A DNA stretch of 36,739 nucleotides from Branchiostoma floridae. Taxonomy: Eukaryota; Chordata; Leptocardii; Amphioxiformes; Branchiostomatidae. The stretch is from assembly GCF_000003815.2 (NCBI RefSeq), contig NC_049993.1, positions 7,071,207-7,107,945 on the forward strand, given 5' to 3'. A program made the translations under genes and the position numbers. Of this stretch, positions 9,710 to 18,844 are shown piece after piece. The first letter of the stretch is position 1; the number at the start of each line of letters is the position of its first letter. Below the pieces are notes generated by a model. The model worked only from the letters and a program-made list of their open reading frames with translations, did not search any database and was not told the origin of the DNA.

Positions 9710-9990
9710 GCAAATATACAAAAGTAGCGGGTTCCTTTCTCAGCACCGGAACACTCAGTGCTGAATAAGTCGAGTGCTTCGGCAGCTTCGGCACTGGAAA
9801 CCCTCCTGTCGACACTTGAGACTACAATCAGCACTGGATTCCCAGTTTTAGCTCTGGAAAACCTACAAATCTATGTCTATCACTAAGAAGCAAAACAGAT
9901 GTCTACGTAGTACGTAAATGCTGAGGCCGATTCGACCGTTGATTCAGTACTGGAACACCAGTCCGGAACCCGCTACTTTTATATATTTGC
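9710..9990. mobile_element. 281-bp element with 26-bp terminal inverted repeats
   Basis: The left end is GCAAATATACAAAAGTAGCG then GGTTCC (9710-9735). The right end (9965-9990) is its inverted copy with one mismatch. The interior has no coding capacity. It contains several variants of a short motif, (C)AGCACTGGAA, AGTACTGGAA, GCACTGGATT and AGCTCTGGAA, some inverted (CAGTGCTGAAT), giving subterminal repeats. I found no clear target-site duplication, so the superfamily is not assignable. It is best read as a non-autonomous DNA transposon (MITE). Confidence 0.7.
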
Positions 9991-10690
9991 AGGCCACAGA
10001 ATCTCGTAACTCGGACAGGGATTCATCCGTTTGTCGTCACAACTTGACATTGATGAATGGCGGTATTCAAAATGGCCGTCTTTACGTCTTTAATTGACTC
10101 GCAGTGGTCGTTGGAAAGGAGTTTTATCTGCTCATAAACGACATATATTCTCAGATGACTTGTCCAATAATCTCAAACAGACAAATGATTAGTATACCCG
10201 GTAATAGACAACCTGTTATCTATTTCGTCCACTGTGTATTTACAGCAGCACCGTTGCTATTGAGAGTCTGCTGCTTAAATCGTCTCTGACACCGACAAAT
10301 TGAATTCAACATCTGGTAGCATTTACATTAAAAATAACGTCATATATATGAAGTGCAATCAAATTCAGTGTTCATAATAGGTTCACACGTGTATCGTAAT
10401 TGAACGAAAAACATAACGAGTTGCCATAAAACCTAATTGGTAAATGTCTATATACTTCCTTGGGTGGCATAGCGTCTGTTACTTTAACTGAAAGCCAACG
10501 GGAAAAGTAAATTACAATGACTTCTCGATTCTATGAAGACTATACAACAACATGATACTCTGCTAAATGAATCTAAATTTTGATAATTCATGATGATATG
10601 ATTTTGCAATGCTGAAGATGAATGGTATGTATACACCATGGGAGTTTTTAGCATATCAGAACGAACGTAAATGGTTCGATACTTCTTTAT
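9991..10690. other. No gene recognised
   Basis: The minus strand from about 10680 down to about 10485 carries an open frame beginning RTIYVRSDMLKTPMVYTYHS. It may be the downstream part of a reading frame split by the LINE at 10693-12011 (see the entry at 12015-12439). Otherwise nothing stands out. Confidence 0.25.
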
Positions 10691-10950
10691 AATTTATTTA
10701 TTTCATCTTGAAAACAGATGGGTAGCCCCTACAACAGTGCATAGTTGATTTCCAAGGGGGCCCATCAAACATACATGTAAAATAATAAATACAGGACAAA
10801 AAACGTGGTTACAATCAGTCAAACTTTGAACATCCAGGGACAACATACAGTACAGAAAACATAAAACCGGTGCGTCAAAACATAATCAGTGTCCATACTC
10901 ATGTCGAAAACGTTCCAAGGTCAAAATCAATATGTCAAGAGATGGAGTGG

Positions 10951-10963
10951 AGGTCAGAGGTCA
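10951..10963 (+). promoter_or_regulatory. Perfect DR1 nuclear-receptor motif in LINE 3' UTR
   Basis: AGGTCAGAGGTCA is two perfect AGGTCA half-sites spaced by one base, the consensus for RXR/HNF4/COUP-type receptors. It sits inside the 3' UTR of the LINE. Binding is not shown. Confidence 0.3.
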
Positions 10964-11120
10964 AATCATATATCAAATCATGTGTAAATCGAAAATTAAT
11001 GAAACTGAAATTTACAAAGTATGGATAGTAAATCATATGTAAAGATTGAACAAACAAAAAAAAATTAAAACAGTAAGGCACATCAGAGACAAAGGTGCTT
11101 TTCCATACTAAGTTCCAATA

Positions 11121-12011
11121 TTACTTGAGGTCAGATATACATGTGTTCTTCAGAGCTGTTTTAAAGCCTTTTAGTGTTGTGATGTTTCTTATGTTATCTG
11201 CTAGTTTGTTGTACTGGCTAGTGCCAGTGTATGCAAATGTTTTTTGTCCACATGTGGTGGTGTAGCTTGGTGGGTGTAGTTTAGTGGTCTGTCTAGTGTT
11301 GTAAGTATGGATACGAGAGTTGTGCTGAAATGTGGCGGATAGGTATGTTGGTGCCAAGCCTGTCAGACATTTGAAAACCATAATGCACGTGTGCTCAAAT
11401 CTCCTATCAGCCAGGTATTTCCAGTTGAGAGTTTGGTGGAGGTTCACAATGCTGATGTCCCGTTGCCTACGTTGTAGCACCACCCTTGCCGCTCTGTTTT
11501 GTAGTATTTGTAGTTGCCGTTGTTTGGTGGCCCCACAGGTTCCCCAGACAGTGTCACAATAGTCGAAAATAGGCAATATCATAGTCTTGTACAACATGTC
11601 AGCAATACTGAAAGTCAGGCAGTGTCTGAGGCGTCTAAGTAGTCCAATCCTCTGTGACACCTTACTACAAACTTTGTCTATATGTTCATTAAAGGACAGG
11701 TGGGAGTCAAGGTACATACCAAGATATTTGAACGTATGAACTCTTTCTATGATTTCTTGGTCAATTTCGACTGTCAAGGACTGTGCTTGCTTTAACCTGT
11801 TAGCAGTGCCAAATAACATCCATTTAGTCTTGGTTACATTTAATGTTAAACGATTTGTTTGGAACCAAGTGGCCAGACCAGAGAGTTCATAGTTCAAAAT
11901 TGACTCAATATGTTTTACATTGTTGCTGGGATAGAATATTGCTGTGTCATCAGCATACAAACATATTTTACATGTGGTAACTACATCAGGTATATCGTTA
12001 ATAAATAGATT
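11121..12011 (-). pseudogene. LINE reverse transcriptase, C-terminal part
   Basis: The frame is open for 296 codons from NLFINDIPDVV through the catalytic LYADDTAIF (YADD box) to a stop at 11121. After the catalytic box come the thumb and C-terminal signatures of CR1/L2/Jockey-like RTs: WFQTNRLTLNVTKTKWMLFG, FKYLGMYLDSHLSFNEHI, ILPIFDYCDTVWG, and LQILQNRAARVVL. It ends with the conserved tail around NKLADNIRNITTLKGFKTAL. In an intact element this protein copies the LINE RNA into the target site. Here the fingers, the first palm aspartate and the endonuclease are missing, so it cannot work alone. The lack of stops or frameshifts over 296 codons suggests a fairly recent insertion. Confidence 0.93.
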
Positions 12012-12014
12012 CTA

Positions 12015-12439
12015 TAGATTGGTTCTACCATCTGTCACAGGGGCATAATAAATAGAATTACCCATAAGACGCTGGAGGGTACTAACCAAATCACGTCTTT
12101 TATTGTTCCTAACCGAGTTTGGTAATGCAATTTGTCTGTGGATCTTCTGGGTCCGTAAAGGGACGACACTTGGAGTCTTTTCTGACGAGAATGCTGTTAC
12201 GGAATAGTTATGGTTAACATGATAGGGGAGACTATAACACGACATTTTCTTCATCTTTAATTCGAATTTTAAAGATATATTACACAATAGCTTACCATAA
12301 ACTACGGGCATCGTAGCAAATATCTACAAGTCTGCCAGGTCTTGATTTTCTGTCTATAACGACATGGTCCTCAGGTCTCATTTCGCATTTGTTAGAGATT
12401 TTCTTTAGAATCTTAAAAGAAACACCGACGCCGAATATT
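12015..12439 (-). pseudogene. Two exon-like frames interrupted by the LINE
   Basis: Minus strand. A first frame (12439-12296, 47 codons) contains GVGVSFKILKKISNK and PEDHVVIDRKSRPGRLVDI, and ends at a donor TG|GTAAGC in phase 2. After a possible 64-nt intron ending GTGTTATAG, a second frame (from 12231) continues in the same phase. It contains YHVNHNYSVTAFSS, LRTQKIHRQIALPNS and RRDLVSTLQRLMGNSIYYAP, and runs up to DGRT at the LINE junction (12015). Past the LINE, an open frame starting RTIY is found below 10680. I do not recognise the protein. The acceptor before 12439 has a poor pyrimidine tract. It could be a host gene or an older element broken by the LINE, or chance open frames. Confidence 0.28.
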
Positions 12440-13716
12440 CTATTTTACCACCTGCAACTATCTCTGATCTGACCACTAGATATTTTTTTACAATCCCATT
12501 TGGTTTGATGAATATTTCTTTTTGACGAATGTATTTTTCAACTTGCTATATCGCATTGGCATCCAAAAAAATGCTACAAAGTCAAAGATACTGAAAAGTA
12601 ACCTCTGACGACTCTCCTTACGGGTGTCACATATGAAGGACAACAGGCGTTTTCTCCTTGGCCTTCCAGATTGAAGCCAGTGCGAGTTGCGAGTCTTAAT
12701 TTGTCAAAATGTGACTTCATCATAGGCAGTGGTTTCGACCCTTGCTTAACTTAATAAAGCAATATGTATTGTCCACTGATATCACCAATCAGGTTGTGCA
12801 ACTCTGAAAATTGTTCGGTAACAACTAGCAAGAAATTTTAGTTGGGATGTGAAGACGTCAAATTCGTGTAGAGAAATAACCGACGAAACACTGAATTCTA
12901 TACTGTATGAAAACTATTGCCCGAACATGGCCGACACATCATGTATGTACGATACTATATGACTCAGTGTAAGCAACATAAAGGTAAGACCTACCTTACA
13001 AGACCGCTCGTGATTGTATACAACATATCCTTAAACTGCAATTGCTGTAGCTTTGCGCTCATGGTACGGAGATGCCTCCTTCAGGACTCGCCAAGACCGT
13101 CTGCAAGAAAGGCAGGGGATCTTAATCACCCAGCCTAACCGTGGAGATAATATATGCAAATAGACCGCTTATGTCTCCGCGATCTGACTACCTCCCACAC
13201 GGTCCGCAATCGCCCATTAACGTCAAATTCAACGCCTGGCGCGATTTCAAATGCCCCACTCACGGATTGAACTCAATTTCAGAAGTCCGTCAGGCTTCGA
13301 GAGTGGTGTCATGATCACCCGAATGAAATAGTTTTATCGCGCTATTATTCAGAGCAAAGTGCGAACCTTTATTCTCATAATGAGTCCACGGCAAAACGTC
13401 TCAATGTTTCATCAAAAAGGCCGTGGTGTTTGAGTTAGGAGGTAAACTCATGGAAATCGATGCCCTTTGGTTTCACGAAGTAACGTTTGCGTTCATTTAC
13501 TTTCTAAGGCACACTCCGTGCGTGTTCTCCTGTCAACTGTAGGGGATTTACGCTGCCCTTGGCTGCTTGACAGCAGCCTTAACCTCCCAACAGCCAGTCA
13601 CGCGTGATCCCTTTGTGCTGACTCCCCGTTATTCCGCAAATTCCTTTTGCTGCGAGTTTCTGATCTGTACCGCGGGCGGGATCTGCGGGGATAGGGAGTA
13701 AGCTTGCACCTGGTGG
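12440..13716. other. No gene seen
   Basis: No supported gene or repeat. G+C rises from about 13.05 kb toward 13.75 kb. A POU octamer ATGCAAAT lies at 13154-13161, unremarkable by count in this window. Confidence 0.35.
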
Positions 13717-14229
13717 GTGCCGTGTGATAGAAGATGGACCTCATCACACCACAATCTGCTGCCATCCGGACTCGTCACGCCTCGACTCTGGGCAACAATG
13801 GGCTGTGGGGGTGAAGCAATATCTGCTGAGTCTACTTATTATTGCACTTTCCGTGGTGCTGGAGTCATTGCTGTTGTACGCCTTCTGGGCCGTCCCACGC
13901 GTAGACCTTTGGGGATTGTAATCTCCAAGCAGATCCTACGGTAGCATAAGATAGTATCAAAAGCTGGCAGAGGAGTGAAGCCGCCTTAGGAGTGTGTTTC
14001 GCTAATGCAAATGGACACCTTTTGGCTGACTACACTCCTTGGCCAGTTTGGTACTATCTTATGCCATTGTAGGATCTGCTTTGAGATTATGGGGATTGGG
14101 CCCTTGGGATCTTTCGGAGTGCAAAGGTGTCAGAACGAGTTTGTCTATCTGGTAGTCTGGTCGGTCACAATTAATTTATTTGTCTATTTATCCAGCGTCA
14201 CCATAGTCGCAGAGGGACTGGCATAACAG
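13717..14229 (+). pseudogene. Open frames interrupted by a fold-back element
   Basis: Two overlapping frames are open upstream of the element at 13919. One, from about 13724, contains YLLSLLIIALSVVLESLLLY (a strong transmembrane-like run) and reaches TGG GGA TTG exactly at 13910-13918. The other (13717) reads CHPD-free basic sequence into RRPLGI. The element brings a TAA right after the first frame's TTG. Removing the element and one target copy lets both frames continue. The first runs 18 more codons (GPWDLSECKGVR...) to TAG. The second runs into a hydrophobic stretch (FVYLVVWSVTINLFVYLSSV) ending at TAA 14225-14229. Which frame, if either, was translated cannot be told. No homology is recognised. 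Confidence 0.25.
13919..14089. mobile_element. 171-bp fold-back MITE with 9-bp target duplication
   Basis: The ends TAATCTC...GAGATTA begin arms of about 67 bp (13919-13985 and 14023-14089) that match in inverted orientation with about a dozen differences. The shared core is AAGCAGATCCTAC, GCATAAGATAGTA and AGGAGTG. The loop is about 37 bp. The flanks TGGGGATTG (13910-13918) and TGGGGATTG (14090-14098) are an exact 9-bp target duplication, as made by Mutator-like (MULE) transposases. No coding capacity. Confidence 0.88.
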
Positions 14230-14407
14230 GTGATTGCCAACCAGGAGACCAGACTGTAATGCTTGATCTACTCACGCGGGAATAGACCCCTACCTTTATT
14301 GATAAACGTGGTGGGTTCTTTAGCGTGCTTGAAATGTGGGTCTCTTCAAACACAAGACCTCCAGTTACCATCCTATCTGAGGAACATTCGTAGTAAAAGC
14401 TAGCTAC

Positions 14408-14614
14408 TCATTTACGCATGAGTTGAGTGAGGAAATTGGTGTGAAGTGGCTTTCCAAAAGGTACAACATCGAGGCCTGTCAGGGATTTGAAATAATGATC
14501 AGTGCCTCCATGTTCTGAGTCAGCAACCCAACCACAAATCCACCGTAATATGATTACACAAAAACTAACTTTGGAATGAAAAGTGGCCAAGCAGTGATTT
14601 AATGTTGGTACCAT
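14408..14614 (-). CDS. Exon-like open frame, unrecognised
   Basis: The minus-strand frame reads, after an acceptor-like TTTTCATTCCAAAG (about 14572), SFCVIILRWICGWVADSEHG and then HYFKSLTGLDVVPFGKPLHT, to TGA at 14410-14408. A possible donor CTCATGC|GTAAAT precedes the stop. The middle looks protein-like in residue mix and third-base use, but I cannot place it in a family. It could be a terminal exon or the remains of an element. Confidence 0.22.
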   Translation of the reverse strand: MVPTLNHCLATFHSKVSFCVIILRWICGWVADSEHGGTDHYFKSLTGLDVVPFGKPLHTNFLTQLMRK

Positions 14615-16113
14615 TAACGGTTTTCATTGTAAATAAACTATTGCATTTGGGATTAAAACTGACATTTCTTAGTAAATTACAGATAATGAGTTTTCAATCT
14701 CAGGACGGTACAGCCCATCATCGGCTCGGACTTCTCCAAATGTCACAAGTGAAAAGGATGAAACATCATCCACAACAGCGAAAATTGGATCAATAATATA
14801 TCAGCCGCCAGGATCGTATTACCATCCTAAACAGGAGGAAATTTACTGCACCCCGCTAGGGTCATTCTTTATACAACGAAAGATGATGAGATGGCAATGA
14901 AATGTTGCGGACGCAGGATTTTATTACGGGAAGGAAAAAGACGATATTAACTTCAGAGAAAAGTCTAGGGCTGCAGTGTGGATCGTCTTACGTCTTTTCT
15001 GCAGACAAAATTTGCCCAAAATCTCCAACTTCTTTGAAGATATCAATATAGGCTCTTTGGCTGTGCAATATGTGCCTCACGTTCCAACCACTGCCCTCTT
15101 ACATACATGTGCATTCAGCACTTCTGCAAGTTAACTACTGCATCCGGATTGAGTGTCTTTGATACACGCTGAAAGACACTATTATAGGAGTAAACCTGTA
15201 CTTACCAACATCACACAAAGACATCCACAAATACATCCGCAGGGCACAATACCCTCTGCTATCAACCCGTGCGGAGTAATCACTCCACACGTCCCCGGGA
15301 TGTGTCCACGTTTATAGGGTCACAGTCAGCAGATTGTGTCCCTTGCCCACGGCTTGATTTGCGATCTCGTAATACGAATGTAATTATATTCCTCAAATCC
15401 CGATTGGCCGACTGGACAAATCACCCGCGAAAATACGTGCGTCATAAAATCAATGATTGGAATACTAATCACGACATACAGGTATATCATATTGCACAGA
15501 GCGCGATGAACCAAGCCTACAGGACACTATAATGGCGAAATGATGAAGACAGCCGACGGTCTACGATATCCTATCAAATTAGACCCCCACTCCTCTGATA
15601 CTGAACGTTGTGATCAATATGCAAGAAAAATGCTCATTACTTTGCATTAGTTCTTAATTCGAATGGCCATTTCGTATCTGCAGCAGTGGATATATACTGC
15701 CAAGTTCATTAGCAAGAATGGAGACGTATGGTACCATTAAGGGAACATTCTCGTAGAAAGAAATGCCACTACATTATTTAAGGTAACCTTTAATCAATAC
15801 AGTGCAATCAGAATGTCGGTAGTTATGTTGAGGTGTCCATTGACCTTGGTAGGTTGACCATTATGTCTCCACATCATAGGTGCAGCGCGGAGACAGAGTG
15901 GTGTGCTACGGTAGGTGTCGCTTTAAGAACCCAAATCATCACCTTCAGTTTGTTAGCCATACATAATGACAAAGAATTTTTGTTGCTATCGTTGTGATCA
16001 CCACAATGACAACGACCATGCAGGTGCAAAGCTAAGGCATTCATTCGTTGCCTCTGATTCGCGGGACACCGAATGGCTAGGCAAGCGGACACGAGATCGA
16101 AAATCACTTTTCG
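14615..16113. other. No gene seen; one short hairpin
   Basis: A compact palindrome CGTGCGGAGT-AATC-ACTCCACACG lies at 15268-15291 (10-bp arms, one mismatch). Open frames here are short and unsupported. Confidence 0.35.
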
Positions 16114-16187
16114 ATTCCTGGTATTACTTTTAGGACAAGACGTTTGTGTGCATTCCTGGTATTACTTTTAGGACAAGACGTTTGTGT
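16114..16187. repeat. Perfect 36-bp direct repeat, period 38
   Basis: ATTCCTGGTATTACTTTTAG continuing to GACAAGACGTTTGTGT occurs at 16114-16149 and again at 16152-16187 with no mismatch, so it is a recent tandem duplication. An open minus-strand frame spans it. Confidence 0.95.
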
Positions 16188-18638
16188 CCATGGAAAAGGT
16201 AATTTATACACGAATTTCCGCTCTCTACTCAGGTGTACATGTAAATGGGATTTAGGTTTGGGAAGATAGAATGCTTCGAATGATACCGTCCTTTTGTTAC
16301 AGCGATTCAATCGCCCACTCCCCTTTCGTCCTCAAAGGCTATGTGCCCTCTGCCTTACACTGAGTCAAGCTTTGCCTTAAACTGAATGCCAAGGACGTCG
16401 CTCACAAAGTACCGTGGTGGTAAAGGTAACATAGAAGAAGTTTTGACTGTATCAATCAACACATCAAGTTTAGTGGAAGCAAAATTTCAGAATTTCGAAT
16501 TTTAGAGGATTTCGTCTTCCGTCACAAGCAGAAACGTGACTTCATGTGACATAACGGTTTCTATCATTATTCATGCATCATTCTTAGTACGACTCTAACT
16601 CGTTACAAGGAACTCAAAGCACAATTTGTTGTAGAGTTCGCTACTGGTACTGTTGAACGTTGACGTATTGCCAATAGCGAGTGTTCTCCAGTTTATCGGG
16701 TTCCTGGTTTCCCGCTAAATCTCTCACATCTATTGAGAATGTCGTCACATCGTTCTGTGCAGGTGATAAACGGTGTTACATACTTAGTTAGATAGCCATC
16801 ACCATGACAGAGCGCTACAAAGCCCACAGTAATCCCTACAGCGATAAGTCACCCTGCCGCCTGGCCCATTTTTTGCCATAAAATGAAATGTAGTACTGCT
16901 TTTCTTTAACATTCTTCTCAGTTACATGTGTTGCTGCACATAGCGTATTTGTGTAAGCAATTGATACCTTAGGCATAAATGTAGCGACCGAAAATTCATA
17001 CGAAACATTAATGCTGGTGCAGGAAGATCTATCTCAATGTCACATATATCAAAAAGACTATTATAGTTTCGTGTAGTTTCAATATTTTTCCAGGACATAA
17101 CTTGCAAAATTAAGGGACTTACGTGGTGGACTGACCAACGCTCCAGTGCATGGCATGACCTGTATTATCAACAGCATTGCAGTCTGGGTTGATAGAGTGC
17201 ATGGCGTCATAACTAATGGTACTGTTTCATTGATGGATGGAGGATGAAAGCTACATAAAGTGTAGATGGAATATGGCAGTGTTAGATAAGGAACAGCCTC
17301 CGTGACCATGTGAGTGATGTAGTATGCCCGGAATGAATCTGACGCTGGCAGTTATCGGGGATTTGCAGGGTTGCCCACTGAGATGATGTCAAGACGTAGG
17401 AGAAGTTGTTGACCTTGGAGTAGAAATATATCAGAAGTAATGGACTCCGTAAGTCGTAAAACTTTGGGGTGATTTAAAATCTGGTGAACCCATGCATGTG
17501 ATGCGTGATGCTTAAATGAGGTTGGGTTAGAGCCATGCTTTTACAGAAGCTGCTGATGTGATCATAACGTTTAAACAAATGACGTATGATAGTACTGTAT
17601 TGTCGTTCTTTTGCCTAGAAAAACGCATTATGTTATTATTTTCATGTGCACAACGTTTAGATGTCATTTGAATTCTTTTGTAGTTTAGTTTTCATGGAAT
17701 ATTTCTTTTCAAACTCATATCCAAAGGCTAATTGCAGGGGTACATACAGATACAAAAACGTAGAAAAGTAAAAAAGAAACGCATATTCTATATAATAGGT
17801 CAATCTGATGTTTCTATGTACAAAACTGGGGGTACCTCGTCTTTTTGGAGGCAGTATTTGATGAATAGTCCAAATTATTATAAAAAAAACAAGTTAGTAT
17901 TTTGATGTCTTCAATATGGTGGAAGCTCGGGGTGTTGATTTGTTTCAAAAAGTTTATTTCTTTCAACCACTTAATAAAATATCTGCTAATCAGGTATATC
18001 CATTAATGAGCAGTCATTTTACTTAGTTGAAGATGTTTAAAAAATTCAGAATACTATAGTCACAATACTATAGCATAAGTGTGTGATAGGTAAGATCATT
18101 ACAAAAATTACACGATGCCCCATCCGGTCACGCCTTGTGGTGAACATCGATCTTCAGGGATACAGGGGAAAGCGGGAAATGTGCATTAGATTTTTTGGCC
18201 CTAGCGTATGATCGATTCCATTCCTGAGTTATGCTTCAGAATGACCAACAGGACGTTAGCTTCAATACATCCTTACAACATGATTATCTCTAGCTGATGG
18301 CGCCGGCAGTCTATCCGTCATTACAACTTCCTAAGATCGAGTCTAAAAGTGCTGGAAGTACTAGTTTCGGATGCTGCCATTAACAGTGTTTATTCTCGAT
18401 TTCATCAGTACCAAACATAGACCAACTGACCATAATCAGAGTGGAGATAGCCATTTCTGTCAACTAGATCTGAAAGGATATACTGCCCAGATCAGCCGGA
18501 GAGCGCTGAGGATTAGACGGATTACTCTGGGACAGAATCTATCTTCACTGTGCAGACTGAACGGCGTCAAGAAGCTGGCTGGAGGCCAGAACAGGCTGTA
18601 GTACCGCATTAAAGCTTTTCCTGTGTAACTGTGGCTGA
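16188..18638. other. No gene seen
   Basis: AT-rich sequence with scattered A and T runs. Open frames on either strand are under 80 codons and lack splice signals or recognisable domains. Confidence 0.35.
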
Positions 18639-18639
18639 C

Positions 18640-18840
18640 GAACTTTTAAAAGATGTGCTCATTTCAACATTCTCGATAAGAAGGAAATTGAGCCAAGAGA
18701 TAAAGTTCAAGTGGTTACATCTTGCATCTTCATGGTGCTTCTTGAACTTTCAAAAAATGTACTCATTTCAACATTCTAGATATGTTAAGCCTAGAGATAT
18801 AGTTGAAAAAGTTACATCTTACTTCTTGCTACTTCTATGG
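18640..18840 (+). repeat. Imperfect tandem duplication, period about 104 bp
   Basis: Copy 1 starts at 18640 (GAACTTTTAAAAGATGTGCT) and copy 2 at 18744 (GAACTTTCAAAAAATGTACT). Both contain CATTTCAACATTCT, AGAGATA and GTTACATCTT. An open frame crosses both copies, but 104 is not a multiple of three, so the same peptide is not repeated. Confidence 0.8.
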
Positions 18841-18844
18841 GTTT

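Larger units (their letters stand above)
10693..12011 (-). mobile_element. 5'-truncated CR1/L2-type LINE
   Basis: On the minus strand a reverse-transcriptase frame starts abruptly at 12011 and ends at 11121. About 430 bp of 3' UTR follow, ending GATGAAATAAATAAAT at about 10693, a short-repeat tail of the kind CR1/L2-clade LINEs use. The endonuclease and the N-terminal two thirds of the RT are absent, as is common when reverse transcription stops early. Flanks GTAGAACCAATCTA (5') and GTATCGAACCATTTA (3', minus sense) may be a diverged target duplication. The junction also repeats AATCTAT on both sides. Confidence 0.85.

Noticed and set aside
13154-13161. POU octamer ATGCAAAT as an enhancer signal
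   Set aside because: About six copies occur across the window in either orientation, only slightly above the chance expected for AT-rich DNA, and they are not clustered near a gene.
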